Notes: generated by a model not told the origin, from the letters alone. DNA of 64,000 bases from Siphonodentalium dalli (GCA_032622095.1 CP136068.1:137711989-137775988); one strand, 5' to 3'. Shown: positions 22,898-34,474, numbered from the stretch's first letter. Numbers and translations: made by a program.

Positions 22898-24206
22898 AGG
22901 ACCAAATTTCAAGATGAAGTGACCTTTTGACTTTAAAAATTCATTTCTTCTCAAAAAGCACTTACACTGTTTATCCATTTACTAGGCATTAGAGAGCTCA
23001 TCAATAGAGTTATTTATTCCCATTGTCCTCAGTGTGTCAGTAGTTTAGAGTTAATCCCCTTGGACAGCCTTTGACACTCAATCAGAGTGACACCCACCTG
23101 TTGATGGGGTATACTTGAAACAGACTATATTCATACCTGGCTGAACACCAAAGACCACAGACTGTGACAAGAGGCCAATTTACTGAATGGCAGCTTAGAA
23201 TTAATTTCAAAAGTGATTTGAATCTTGGTTATTTTGTGTGACATTGGGTTATATTTTAAAGTGCGCCTCCACAGGAAGCCGGAATTAAGGGATAGTGATT
23301 GAGAGATTTTCCATTGAGGGGCCCTAACTGTCAAACAGTTGGAGTTATGTAATAATTGAGGTTTGTACTCTAGGCTGCAGCTCTATTTGTAACCTTGTTC
23401 TCAGGATTTTGAATGTGATGACATTTGTTGTAGTAACTTTTTATAAGTTTTATTCTCTCCATTTTGGCGAGATTTTGCATCTGGAAATATTCGTAAACTG
23501 GATAAATATACCGGAAACTCGCTGTGTATTGGATGCTTATTGATTGTTTGAAGCCTTTATGTTTGATGTCTGAAGAAGACGCGCGACCAATTGGTGAGTA
23601 ATTTCGGAGAACCGATAAGACAATCCAACTAAGCATATTTCTCTATTGATGTATCATGTACCGTAGTTGGGTGTACTTTCCAGCTTTATATCCACTTTTA
23701 CAACAATCCATTGATTATACTAATTTGCTAAAAAAAAAAACAAACTATTTTCTTTCCACAAGTTGTAAATTCATACAGGTATTAAATTATTAAATATAAA
23801 GATAAGAAAATCTTGCCTGAAATTTCCAATTTTGTTGTTTAGACCTTTGAATTTCCATGTTTTTAAATATTTGCTGCAATTGATGGGGTGAGATATGAAT
23901 CCACCTCCCCTTGTGTCCCCCCCCCAAATAGCCCACATCCCCATATCTATGTCTATGTCCATGGTTGCCTCGTTCACTTCTTTCCTGACGGACGTTTAAT
24001 ATAAACCAGTTGACTTGACTTTCAACAAAAATAAATGGTTTTCAGAGTCTTGCGCTTCTTTTGAAGGCTAAATTGAATGAATGCCATATTCTGGTCCCCC
24101 AGGCCCTCATATCACATACCGGTATGACACCCCCCCCCCCATTCGAAGACAACATGGGCAGCTCCCCCTGCTATGGGGCTCTTGGCCATCACGGTTCAAA
24201 TGCTTG
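22898..24206. other. Unassigned 1.3 kb
   Basis: No gene supported. An 88-codon minus-strand frame at 23370-23636 is unrecognised and lacks clear splice sites. C tracts at 23924 and 24128. Confidence 0.35.
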
Positions 24207-24448
24207 TTAACCCTTTGAGTGCCAGGTCCGATTTTTGTATCAACCCATATACCCTGTGCCAATGCATTCTCTTATATATGCGAGTCGACCATAGGTCGCC
24301 TCGCATATATAAGAGAATGCATTGGCTTAACCTTTTCTTTTTTTTTTACAATTTTTTTAAATTTTAATATATTTTATTATATTCTTTAACAGACTTATTG
24401 TGTAGGTTTAGGGCCGATAATATCGGCCCCTGGCACTCAAAGGGTTAA
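24207..24448 (+). mobile_element. MITE B3
   Basis: Compact 242-bp B element, TTAA on both sides, single cassette at 24257-24326, and GATAATATCGGCCC near the right end. Confidence 0.9.
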
Positions 24449-24858
24449 AGAAGTGGAATAAGACCAGGTTGTATTCAAATGTTACAGAAATTGTTGTGGT
24501 AATAATTATTATAAGCTGAAAAATCACATCTAAAAAGACTAACACATAGGGTAGAAATAATGTAACACAATTATTGAATTTCATCATTTGACTGAAACAT
24601 GTAGGTAAATTCAAGAGAATACAAACAACTTATGTTTTTCTTGCCCTTCTATTACCAAGACCCCCCCCCCCCCCCTTCCGCTCACATTCTCCCTGGTGAG
24701 GAAAAACAATTGCAACTACTTGAATCCCTATGACAGAAGTTTAAAGTGGTGGTCCATTTGGAAATAATTATCTCATTATTTTTTATAACTTCCTATACCA
24801 TACTCAGGTACTCTAGTCGCTGTCCTTGTAGTAGTATATATGCACATTAGTATATATG
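24449..24858. other. Unassigned segment
   Basis: Nothing recognised. A 15-base C tract lies at about 24661. Confidence 0.3.
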
Positions 24859-25308
24859 TGACCCGCCATATCAAATCCAGTCGGAAGTCGGGATTTTTTT
24901 TACCCTGTGCCAATGCATTCTCTTATATATGCGAGTCGACCATAGGTCGCCTCGCATATATAAGAGAATGCATTGGCCTAACAATTTTTTACAATTTTAA
25001 TAATTTGTTCTTGTATTCTTTAACAATTTTATAATTTCACCCATACAGAGCCCCAGACAAACATGAGCAGACAGCACTCTTCTAGGTGCTTCTATAGATG
25101 TGTGGGGCTCCCTGCAGGGTAATGGATTTTTTTTAAATTTTATGTCCTAAAAATTGTAAGAAACATTTATTTAAAAAACATGATAAAAAATTGTTAGGCC
25201 AATGCATTCTCTTATATATGCATAGGTTGCCTCGCATATATAAGAGAATGCATTGGCACAGGGTAAAAAAAATCCCGACTTCCGACTGGATTTGATATGG
25301 CGGGTCAC
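24859..25308. mobile_element. H-type foldback carrying the hairpin cassette
   Basis: Inverted ends TGTGACCCGCCATATCAAAT continue to GGGATTTTTTTTACCCTG, about 45 bp per side, followed by the hairpin cassette and its inverted partner at the right end. The middle is unrelated sequence plus an AT spacer. Flanks are TA-rich and TTAA is absent, so the termini differ from A, B and C. Confidence 0.75.
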
Positions 25309-25579
25309 ATATTATCAGAGCGAGCCTATACTAATTATACCCCCACTCTCTAGGAGAAGAGGGGGGGGGTATACTGGATTGACCTTGTCTGTCTAGCTGT
25401 CTGTCCATCTGTACATCTATTTTTTCAAATGAGTGGCAGCTTCTTGCCATCTCACACCATTCAAATCCATATAGATTTGTGACAGGAGTTTTAAGAGGAC
25501 AGACGGTCGACTGGAGTTCCATACCGTATATCTTATGGATAGCTTCCAATAACATACTCAGGTGCTCAAGTCACTGCCC

Positions 25580-25725
25580 TTGTAGTAGTTTGTATGCCCA
25601 TTAGTATATATACACCCCCACACCACTATATATACACCACCACACCACTATATATATACACCCCCATACCACTATATATACACCCCCACACCACTATATA
25701 TACACCCCCACACCACCTTCTATGA
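25580..25725 (+). repeat. Minisatellite of CACCACTATATATACACCCC
   Basis: About five imperfect units of 20-28 bp alternating ACCCCCACACCAC and TATATATAC. Confidence 0.9.
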
Positions 25726-25733
25726 TCCAAAAA

Positions 25734-25960
25734 GTATTATGCAACACAAGAGCCCATTAATAAAACCATTATAGTGAGTAAGAACACCATTATAATCAGT
25801 AAATGTACTTTAAATATTCTGTTGGGACATATGCATACTGGTATATGAGAGAGAAGTCATTTCTCCCTGCGACAAAAATATGGAGAAGTGGCACATTTTA
25901 GGGAGAAGATGTCTCCCAAGTCGCCCTCTTGGCTGGTACCTGCTGGGCCATCTTCAATAC
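25734..25960. repeat. Repeat K, uninterrupted
   Basis: Matches 1200-1281 joined to 1532-1640, with one TTAA at 25810-25813 where B1 sits in the other copy. Confidence 0.75.
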
Positions 25961-26395
25961 CCAACCTTGTTGTCACTTAAGGTTTCTCTCCCTGTTGAAG
26001 TACTAGTGGTATGCCCATGTATATATAATCAGAGCCACCCTATACTTCTATTGTATCTGTGTACGTTGTTGACATTGGTACTATCTACTCATTCAATGGT
26101 CGACATTTAAATGATCCGGCTAACAGGAGTGGGTAATGATGATGAGCCTTTATTGCGAGTCATTGGTCCAATGAGTTCAATATATCTACTCCAATGCTTG
26201 TTATGAAAAGGACACAAAAGATATTGATGTCACTGTACAGTGTTGGTCTTGGCAAGGGGTATATTCTGACAGACCAAAGTATGTTGTGTGTTAACCACTG
26301 GAATGCTTGAACTCATCTTCACCTTCATTTATATCATGTACATCCTGTTGCATCCTGTGCTAATAATTTGAAATTAATACTATAATGGTGCATTG
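25961..26395. other. Unassigned segment
   Basis: Nothing recognised. Confidence 0.3.
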
Positions 26396-26530
26396 TACAG
26401 TAATGCCCTAAATAATCGACTCGCCAAGAGCTTTCAGATGAATGGCAACAAGCCATATTTCCGACTAAATCCTGAAAAGTTACCCATAATTCTGCTGTGA
26501 TTAAGGAGTCGATTATTTAGGGCATTACTG
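26396..26530. mobile_element. Foldback D9
   Basis: Left arm strongly shortened, right arm full. Right TA is changed to AG. Confidence 0.8.
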
Positions 26531-26607
26531 AGTAATGGTGCATTCTACAAATGGCTGTAGTGACTGAGTCGTAAAATATTAGTTTGTAAGCACTTTAAAA
26601 TATGTCT

Positions 26608-26953
26608 TTAACACTTTCATGACTGGCGCTGTGCTGGTGCTGCATTAAAGATCCTGTGTCAGTGCATTCTTTTTAATGTTAAAATGGTTAGGGATTTTCA
26701 GAAGTTGACTAGTCGACAGGATAGTCAACAGGAGAAGTCGACTGCAAGTTGATTAGTCAAACCCCATCTCCTCACTCAGGTGACATGATTGACAATGGAG
26801 GTCTTTTAAAATGATATATAGCCTCACAGATATAAGATAATGCACTGGTTTACAAGGTCACGGTAAATATTGTTAGGCCAATGCATATATAAGAGAATGC
26901 ATTGGCACAGGGTTTTCGCTATATTTCAGGAAGCTCCAGTCATGGAAGGGATA
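26608..26953 (-). mobile_element. MITE C5, rearranged
   Basis: C-family ends (TTAACACTTTCATGACTGG, GTCATGGAAGGGATAA) but the first cassette is broken by foreign DNA (about 26665-26815) with several TAGTC/GACTA motifs that look like another element's end. Confidence 0.65.
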
Positions 26954-27079
26954 AATATGTCTTTAAAATTCAGTGGCCCAAACCAACTTTTTAAACATTT
27001 TTTTTGGACTTATATTTACTTCTTAATGGAACACTGAATTGAATGATATATTTGTGTTGAGAACTGTCACATGGAAATG

Positions 27080-27219
27080 TACAGTAATGTCCTTGATAAT
27101 TGACCCCTAAACCACAGAAGATCGAATTATGGGTAATTTTTCAGGATTTAATTTAGTCGGAAATATGGCTTGCTGCCATTCATCGGAAAGCTCAGTCGAT
27201 TATTTAGAGCATTATTGTA
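27080..27219. mobile_element. Foldback D10, degenerate
   Basis: Left arm nearly full, right arm reduced to the last 30 bp. TA on both sides. Confidence 0.75.
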
Positions 27220-27378
27220 TATTGTGCTAGATATAGAATTTATCAATCCATTTATTCTATAAATATTTGGATGATTTAGAGGGACACTAGCAATTTAATT
27301 GATAATACACAGTTTAGTATTTAAAAAAAAAATGTTGTATTACATGTAACTGGAGTCTGAAACCATGTACATACCTTC

Positions 27379-27662
27379 AAAGGGGGACTGTGCACTAAAT
27401 CAAGCCATTTATCCTATAATATAATACAGAATATAATGCAACAAATGAATGGAATGGTAATTATAATAAAAATGAGTTAATGACTCGAGTCATTAACTTA
27501 TTTTCATGATAATTACCATGCTGTTTACATTTTTCGTAGAGCACATGAGTGTATATTGCGCTCATCCATGGCTCAAATTCATTCATTTGTTGCATATATT
27601 CTGTTGAGTATAATAGGGGCTGGTTCAATAAATGGCCGGATTTAGTGTACAGTGCCCCTTTA
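27379..27662. mobile_element. Foldback element, ~285 bp
   Basis: AAAGGGGGACTGTGCACTAA at the left is mirrored by TTTAGTGTACAGTGCCCCTT at the right. Further paired blocks (ATGCAACAAATGAATG, GGTAATTAT) lead to a GTTAATGACTCGAGTCATTAAC centre, a perfect 22-base palindrome. Superfamily unknown. Confidence 0.7.
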
Positions 27663-27842
27663 ATGTCACATTGATTGGACTAGCTTAATTTTCATCAACA
27701 CATTGCCACTATCAGTCTACATGCATGGGAGTCTGTGTGCATGCGATTTTCCTCATCAAGGTAATGGGATTCTGAACAATTCCTTTGATGTTCTAATGAA
27801 GTGACAGGTATATTGTTAAATCTGTGTGGCTTTGTGACCAAG

Positions 27843-28057
27843 TACAGTAATGCCCTAAATAATCGACTCCTTAACCACAGCAGAATTATATGTAACTTTT
27901 CAGGATTTAATCGGAAATATGGCTTGTTGCCATTCATCGGAAAGCTCTCACAGAGCTTTCCGATGAATGGCAACAAGCCATATTTCGGACTAATTCCTGA
28001 AAAGTTACCCATAATTCTGCTGTGGTTAAGGAGTCGATTACTTGGAGCATTACTGTA
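27843..28057. mobile_element. Foldback D11
   Basis: Full-length TA-flanked palindrome with arms of about 105 bp around CTCTCACAGAG. Confidence 0.9.
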
Positions 28058-28380
28058 CACCTGCATAACTGGAAGATCGACCCTGCTGACATGTTTATTT
28101 CCATCCGGAGCATGTTTGTCCAAGCAAACATGCTTAGAACAAGGACAAACGCTACTGTTTTTGGGTGTAGTCTATCTCGAGTCAGTTAACCTAGAACGTG
28201 AGATGTGAAAACAAACGACTAGACATGCAAATGAGTAGAAGTGTAAACAATGTATTTAGGTGCCCGACTTCTGTTCTTTGTGACATGTTCAGACTACTTG
28301 GAATTTGGCAGACTTTTCCTTTCCCAGGGATAGGAGGTAATATAAGGTATATAGTCTATATATTATTATTTGCAAGTTGT
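28058..28380. other. Unassigned segment
   Basis: Short plus-strand frames only. No convincing exon. Confidence 0.3.
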
Positions 28381-28869
28381 TTAACCATTCCATGACTGGA
28401 GCTTCTTGAAATTTCTTTTAAAAACCTTGTGTCAATGCATTCTCTTATATATGTGAGTCTGCCATAGGGAGCCAGTGCATGTTAATGTATACAAAGGCAG
28501 TGATGGGAGACTCGTGTATATATAAGAGAATGCACTGACGCAGGATCTTTGCTGCTCTCATCATGAAAGGAATAACAAATGTCAATGCATTCTCCTATAT
28601 ATGTGAGTCTCCCATAGGAAGCCAGTGCATGTTAATGTATACAAAGACATTGATGGGAGACTCGCATATATAAGAGAATGCACTGACGCAGGATCTTTGC
28701 TGCTCATCATGAAAGGAATAACAAATATCAATGCATTCTCCTATATATGTGAGTCTCCCATAGGAAGCCAGTGCATGTTAATGTATACAAAGGCAGTGAT
28801 GGGAGACTCGCATATATAAGAGAATGCACTGGCGCAGTATCTTTGCAGCTCTCATCATGAAAGGGATAA
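28381..28869 (+). mobile_element. MITE C6, internally amplified
   Basis: C-family left end (TTAACCATTCCATGACTGG) followed by three tandem units of about 140-155 bp. Each unit holds a broken hairpin cassette with AGCCAGTGCATGTTAATG inserted and a TCATCATGAAAGG right-end sequence. The right TTAA is changed to ATAA. Confidence 0.8.
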
Positions 28870-29134
28870 CAAATAATTTTAGTGTTTATCATTTAATATG
28901 GTGACTTGCGTCTCGATTTAAGTTTCAGGCCTGAAATTAGTCAGTTTTTGACCATAGTGGCAATGTAAATTATAATAAAGGATGGTTTGGTTGATATATT
29001 TATATAGTTCCTATTCCTATACCTATTCTACACTCTTGGATACATGGGCATGATGTGGCTAAAGGGTCTTCATTGGATAATGTCCACTTTCAAATTTTTA
29101 ACTGCATGTACACCCCTTTCATATATGACAGATA
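28870..29134. other. Unassigned segment
   Basis: Nothing recognised. Confidence 0.3.
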
Positions 29135-29597
29135 ATGTGGTAAAAAAATTAGACGTATCCATTTTTTTCCCTGCTACATCGCTACACATAAAAAAGCAGA
29201 AAATTATCGCCGCTACAATTGCACAGTTAAACTTATGAGGAACATTTATGTGAATTCATAGCGCTCTCATATCGCGGCTCATTTTTTTTCAAAGCAGCGC
29301 TGTAGCAGCTGCAGCAGTACTCTGGGGGGGTTTTGAATCCATTTTTTAACTTAGAGTTTTAACAGGTTGAAGTGAAGCATGTTTCACCCATATTGTGACC
29401 CATTTTTTTTCAATGCAGTGCTGTAGCGGCTGCAGCAGTGCTCTGGGGCGTTTTGAATTCATTTTTTCACTTAGATTTGTATTAATAACTTGCAGAACAT
29501 ATTAGATTCAATCTTTGGCTGTAAACTTTTATCAAATCTGATTTCTTGTAGCGATGCAGCAGGGAAAAAATGGAAACGTCTAATTTTTCGACCACAT
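29135..29597. mobile_element. Foldback element with internal direct repeat, ~460 bp
   Basis: Arms ATGTGGTAAAAAAATTAGAC..CCCTGCTACATCGCTAC (29135-29188) and the complement at 29545-29597. Between them a block with GCTGTAGCAGCTGCAGCAGT is present twice in direct orientation (29275-29355, 29398-29475). Confidence 0.65.
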
Positions 29598-29950
29598 TTC
29601 TTGCCATGTCTAACCCCTTTGGACCAAACCAAATTCCTTTTTTTTTTCACATTCCTCACTTTTATAGGTTAGATATTTTTGACTGCTACTTTCCAATTTT
29701 AAAACAGTTGCCACAGTTTCATACAAGGCCTGTAGGTACGGCACCTTAATGGTTAATGGTCGAGCCTAATTGCTATGACAAGTTTTCCATCTGGGAGTGG
29801 AGCTTGTGGGTATAAAATTTGATGAAAATTGGGATAATATATGCTAATCTTGGCTTACAACTGCATATTTTATACTATAATTATGTCATAATGACTGGTG
29901 CAAATGTTTTAATCCTTTCAATCTTTCAAGGCATGACTTCAGCTTATAAT
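29598..29950. other. Unassigned segment
   Basis: Nothing recognised. Confidence 0.3.
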
Positions 29951-29952
29951 AG

Positions 29953-30333
29953 CTAGTCATTAAGACAGAATGTTTGTGTAAAGCAAGCAGATTTTTGTAT
30001 CAACCCATATACCCTGTGCCAATGCATTCTCTTATATATGCGAGTCATTATGACAGAATGTTTGTGTAAAGCATGCAGATTTTTGTATCAACCCATATAC
30101 CCTGTGCCAATGCATTCTCTTATATATGCGAGTCGACCATAGGTCGCCTCGCATATATAAGAGAATGCATTGGCCTAACAATTTCTTTCTTTTTTTTACA
30201 ATTTTTTACAATTTTAATAATGTATTCTTATATTCTTTAACAGATTTATTTTGTAGGTTTAGGGCCGATGAGATCGGCCCCTCGATGAGATCGGCCCCTC
30301 GATGAGATCGGCCCCTGGCACTCAAAGGGTTAA
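29953..30333 (+). mobile_element. MITE B4, left end replaced by a duplication
   Basis: A 92-bp block ending in half a cassette is duplicated at the left, so the normal B left end is missing. One cassette is intact (30106-30175). Near the right end GATGAGATCGGCCCCTC occurs three times in tandem (18-bp period). The right terminus and TTAA (30330-30333) are normal. Confidence 0.75.
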
Positions 30334-30366
30334 GGCTGCAATGATTCAGAACTGCACGATGCAATG

Positions 30367-30803
30367 CACATTTTGAGTTTAGTGTGCCTGTCATTTGCAG
30401 AATGAGGTCCCCGCTATGCGGGCTAGCATCACTAAATTCACCCTCTGGGGACCTGATTCTGCTTAGGCCTCATTTTCTCTGGAAAGTTTTTTATTATCAA
30501 ATTTCTACAGAAACCTCTTCACATAGAATCTATTTATTTTTTAGTTTAGTTTCTCTATATCCACAAATTGGCAGACGACACATTGCATACTCGAGCTTCC
30601 CAATGGGTGTACATCACCATATTCACCATTTGGGAACTTCAATCTGAGTCTATATCTCCTATAGCAAATGAGGGAATGCAGAATGAAGTTCAGAGGGTGA
30701 ATTTGGTGATGCTAGCCCACTTTGCGGGATAGCATCTCTAAATTCACCCTCTGGGGACCTCATTCTGCAAATGACAGGCACACTATACTCAGACTTCGAC
30801 CTG
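30367..30803. mobile_element. E-family foldback, long form
   Basis: Two E palindromes separated by a spacer with TTTAGTTTCTCTATATCC, the same plan as 44623-45060. Termini TTTTGAGTTTAGTGTGCC and GGCACACTATACTCAGAC are diverged and no exact duplication is visible. Confidence 0.75.
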
Positions 30804-31075
30804 ATTCCTACAATTAGGGAGGCTAAATTAAGTTATTGTATCCCTCTCATTTATAATGAAACATTGATATCTGGGAAATTGATGTTGAGAAAATGAATAG
30901 TTGCTCTTGATGGCACGTAATGAGTTTTTATGTGCCCGATTGAAAAAAACAGTCCGTATTATGTAACCAGTCTGTCCATCCATGCATCCGTCCATTGTCT
31001 GGTTGTCTGTCCATCAACATTTTGGTTTCCGGATTTTAACTTGAGTTTGGATTATTTGATCACATCAAAACTTGG
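30804..31075. other. Unassigned segment
   Basis: TCTGTCCATCCATGCATCCG-type repeats at about 30970-31015. No gene. Confidence 0.3.
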
Positions 31076-31200
31076 TACAGTAATGCCCTAATTAATCGAC
31101 TCCATAACCACAGCAGAATTATGGGTAACTTTTCAGGATTTAGTCGGAAATATGGCTTGTTGCCATTCATCGGAAAGCTTTCGGGGAGCTCTAAGAGCTC
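31076..31200. mobile_element. Foldback D12, left half
   Basis: TA plus CAGTAATGCCCTAATTAAT and a full left arm. The right arm is replaced by GAGCTCTAAGAGCTC and a B-end fragment. Confidence 0.8.
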
Positions 31201-31300
31201 TTTCCATCAATGTATCACATTATTATAATCAATAAATTTGAAAAATGATCAAGGAAATATGGGTTGATACAAAAATCGGACTTGGCACTGAAAGGGTTGG
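31190..31300 (+). repeat. B right-end fragment with shared flank
   Basis: The block from CTAAGAGCTCTTTCCATCAA to GGACTTGGCACTGAAAGGGT also occurs at 57013-57131. It ends in the B terminus without the hairpin cassette. Confidence 0.7.
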
Positions 31301-31700
31301 TTAACCCTTTACCCAACAAACCGGCCAAAACCGGCCAAATAAAGCTTCAACAGCCTAAAATATCTTCGGTCTGTCTCAATAGAACCATACAAATATGGAT
31401 ATCATTGGAACCGGCTCCTTGACCACATTGTGATAGTTACAGTTATGCCCTGTGCCAATGCATTCTCTTATATATGCGAGTCGACCATAGGTCGCCTCGC
31501 ATATATAAGAGAATGCATTGGCCTAAAAAAAATCTTTTTTTAACACTTTTTACCATTTTTTCTTACATTCTTTAACAATTTTATAATTTTTAATGTGTTA
31601 AGCCAATGCATTCTCTTATATATGCGAGGCGACCTATGGTCGACTCGCATATATAAGAGAATGCATTGGCACAGGGCCCTTCTGTTGGGTAAAGGGTTAA
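31301..31700 (+). mobile_element. MITE A7
   Basis: Complete 400-bp A element with TTAA ends and both cassettes intact. A good reference copy. Confidence 0.92.
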
Positions 31701-31959
31701 GCCACGCCTGGCTGTGCTCTTGTTGCTTTTTATAAATCATGCTTTTCATATATCACATCAGATACTGTGGATGCAATGCACAGAAAAAAATAGCGATGCT
31801 TAGAAATGACAATGAATCTTTGAAGCCCTAACCTAAGCTTATCAATATAGCAGATATGGCACAGTAGCATGTTATATATAAGTCTCCGAAACATGCTGAG
31901 AGAGAGCATTGCTCTTTGAACATGTCTGGGACTATACAACACACAAGGTGCCTATTGTT

Positions 31960-32100
31960 AGAAGCAAGTGTCAATTTGAGACCGTGCAAATTCTTTTGGG
32001 ATTGGATGGGATTCGAACCCCGGCCCATGATGGCGTGCGCGCCTTGCAACTCAAAGTCTGACTGGAATATATCGGTAATAGGATTAAGATGCAATATTTC
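31960..32100 (-). mobile_element. tRNA-type SINE copy, minus strand
   Basis: Read on the minus strand: GACTTTGAGTTGCAAGGCGC, then a pol III B box GGTTCGAATCC (32009-32019), then a tail with AATTTGCACGGTCTCAAA. Matches the plus-strand copy at 32190-32330. Confidence 0.6.
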
Positions 32101-32189
32101 TCTGCTGATGCCTAAGAGTTTTCCAATGGTCAGATAAGTCACATGTTCCATTGCCTTGCAGCTCCATGTGTACACGCCTTAGTGGATAT

Positions 32190-32335
32190 AACTTTTGGAT
32201 GAATCGTTGCGTTGGCCATGTGGTATTGACGTCGGACTTTGAGTTGCAAGGCACGGTCGCCGTCATGGGCCTGGGTTCGAATCCCACTCAATCCACAAAA
32301 AATTTGCACTGTCTCAAAATTACACTTCCTTCTGA
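32190..32335 (+). mobile_element. tRNA-type SINE copy, plus strand
   Basis: An A-box-like TGGCCATGTGG (32214) is followed by GACTTTGAGTTGCAAGGCAC and a B box GGTTCGAATCC (32274-32284), the spacing of a tRNA head. The tail, AATTTGCACTGTCTCAAAA, is shared with the opposite copy. It does not fold as a usable tRNA as far as I can see, so SINE rather than tRNA gene. Confidence 0.6.
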
Positions 32336-32359
32336 GATTATCTGCTGGCCTATGGCTCA

Positions 32360-32461
32360 TACATTTACATTTCAAACCATGTGATGCAAAATAACTGCAG
32401 ATGTTTTGTTGAAATACATGTACATGGTAGTGAGAATTTCACACTTTGAACTTAAGTTTTG
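32360..32461 (+). repeat. Direct repeat flanking C7, left copy
   Basis: ACATTTACATTTCAAACC..GTGATGCAA..TAGTGAGAATTTCACACTTTG recurs at 33095-33200 on the other side of C7. Confidence 0.75.
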
Positions 32462-33091
32462 TTAACCCTTCCATGACTGGAGATTCCTGAAAGTTTGCGA
32501 AAAACCTGTGCCAATGAATTCCCTTATATATGCAAGTCAAGGGTTGGCACTGGACCAAAATTATCTTTTTCCCACATTTTTGCCAAATGAATTTTGTTGT
32601 TGCCAAATTTCAAAATAATTTGCCAAATTAATTGTTAACATAATTGGGGAAAATTGAAGGAAATTTAAATATTTTTATCTTTGCTATATAATATAAAAAA
32701 TAACCACAGACACAGATAAAATTAGCTAAGTAGAGTAAGTTGATGTTTCCCTTTGTGTTGTCTGTAAGTCAGCACTCGTAATGGATAATCCACTTTCAGT
32801 GATCTGCTATGACTAGATAGTTCAGTTCACATGCCATAACTAAAAACCCACTTGCCAAATCAAATTTGTTTTTGCCAATGAAAATATTTTTTGCCATTGG
32901 CAAATTTGGCAAGAGCTTGAACCTTGTGCGAGTCTCCCGTAGGGAGCCTCGGATATATAAGAGAAATGTAAGCCAGTTCATTCTCTTTTATATGCCAGGC
33001 CCCCTATGGGAGACTCTCATATATTTTAAGAATGCACTGGCACATAATATTTAATGCTGCACCAGCTCAGCTCCCATCATGAAAGGGTTAA
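32462..33091 (+). mobile_element. MITE C7, enlarged
   Basis: TTAA and C-family ends are intact, but 630 bp long. About 32535-32925 in the first cassette is foreign DNA with repeated TTTGCCAAAT motifs, its ends CAAGGGTTGGCAC and GCTTGAACCTTG. The second cassette is diverged. Confidence 0.75.
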
Positions 33092-33094
33092 CAA

Positions 33095-33200
33095 TCCATT
33101 TGCATTTACATTTCAACCCTGTGATGCAATTGAACTACGGATTTCTTGTTGATACTAGTATAGTGAGAATTTAACACTTTGAACTCAAGTTTCGTTAAGG
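33095..33200 (+). repeat. Direct repeat flanking C7, right copy
   Basis: See 32360-32461. The pair suggests a local duplication whose spacer is C7. Confidence 0.75.
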
Positions 33201-33639
33201 TTAGAAAGTAGGTCTGTCAAAACGATGAGAAGTTTAATGAAGCCGAGAACTTATTTGGCAATCGAAACACCTGCATCTCGAATGTTTGCTAATACACCTG
33301 GTGAAATGGAGAAACAAATTCCAAAAATATCACACTACCCTTCTAATCAAGCCTTGTTTACCTTCGTTAATGAGGGTACTGGGAATGTTTTCCTTCTAAA
33401 TGACAGCCCGTTTCACCATCAAGTGCAAACGACAGCTTACTTTATACCACTGTTCACTTTAATCATGATCTGTACATTATGAATTGGCTCTCATCCCAGT
33501 TGAGCTGCAGTGAGATATGACAAATTGTGTTTGCATTCTCTCAGTTTAGGTAACCACAAAAGTTAAGGTAACCATAAATTTAACTTTTTTCCATGACCCT
33601 CAAAAGTGTTTTTACCTTGAACCTCAGATAAGTGTTTAG
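33201..33639. other. Unassigned segment
   Basis: An 85-codon plus-strand frame (33225-33482) is unrecognised and has no clear exon boundaries. Confidence 0.3.
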
Positions 33640-34249
33640 TGTACTTTGTGGCTCAGTAGTTTTGGTATAGCGCCAAACTGCACGCAAGGGTTTTATCTCC
33701 TTAATGACTCGATAAAACTGCTGCCGCTGACAACATTTTGCTGACTTCCATGATATTAATATATATACATTGTACTAAGCGAACATGGCCACATGTTGCC
33801 CTTATCAAGCACACAACAAATCGACCAAAGTTTGTGTAATTTTGTACATTAAAAGTCTGGAAAATCCCACTAGAACCAAAGAACTATTTCCCGCAATGAT
33901 GTGATTGGTTCTCGGGATTATTTTTCAACACAAATGTCTGAACCCATATGGACAACAACACTCATGCAAACATTAGTCAAGTTAAAGATATTTTATGGAC
34001 TTGTTTTGGTGCATTAAACTGTTAAGTTTGTACTCATGCGCTATTCCAACTGGAGGAATAGAGCATTCTAATAACATCGCCGAAAATCTCAAACAAATCG
34101 ACCGTCCACTCCATAGAAAACATCGGGTGAACTACACTTAATTGTAAATATTTACTTTTCGATTCAGGATGCAACAATCGGCGATAAACGAATGCAAACA
34201 ATTTCGCCATTTAATTAATATATAAAAATGATGATGGGTGTGTTGTCAA
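33640..34249 (+). repeat. Dispersed repeat J, copy 3, left of DIRS
   Basis: Matches copies 1 and 2, then continues into the segment shared with 2470-2715. The DIRS element interrupts it and the repeat resumes at 39513. Confidence 0.75.
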
Positions 34250-34474
34250 AATTATAAATTTGAGAGTTTCTCTCAAATTATAGTTTTATGAGTAAATGCA
34301 CTTATTAGTATTACAGACATTGGGAATTCCCGGATGGCTAAAAATAACTCGCCATGCTCTAAACCGCAGGTGAACTAAAAAGTTCACATGCTTCGCACGG
34401 ACCACCACAGCTGGGCTGTGTCACGTGGTCCACCGTGACCTTCACTCCTCACTTTCCATTTGGCGTTTTTCAAC
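34250..34474. repeat. DIRS right inverted terminal repeat
   Basis: 34300-34456 is an exact inverted copy of 39340-39496. Its outer 50 bases (34250-34299) differ from the other end and contain a perfect palindrome, AATTTGAGAG-TTT-CTCTCAAATT. Confidence 0.95.

Noticed and set aside
24655-24680. C tracts (24661, 24128, 62822) as regulatory elements
   Set aside because: Plain homopolymers, length-variable and prone to sequencing error; nothing nearby suggests function.
32274-32284. tRNA gene at the B box GGTTCGAATCC
   Set aside because: No clean acceptor stem or anticodon arm, two inverted copies with a shared non-tRNA tail. Better read as a SINE.
33225-33482. 85-codon plus-strand frame as a host exon
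   Set aside because: No known motif, no convincing acceptor or donor at its edges.
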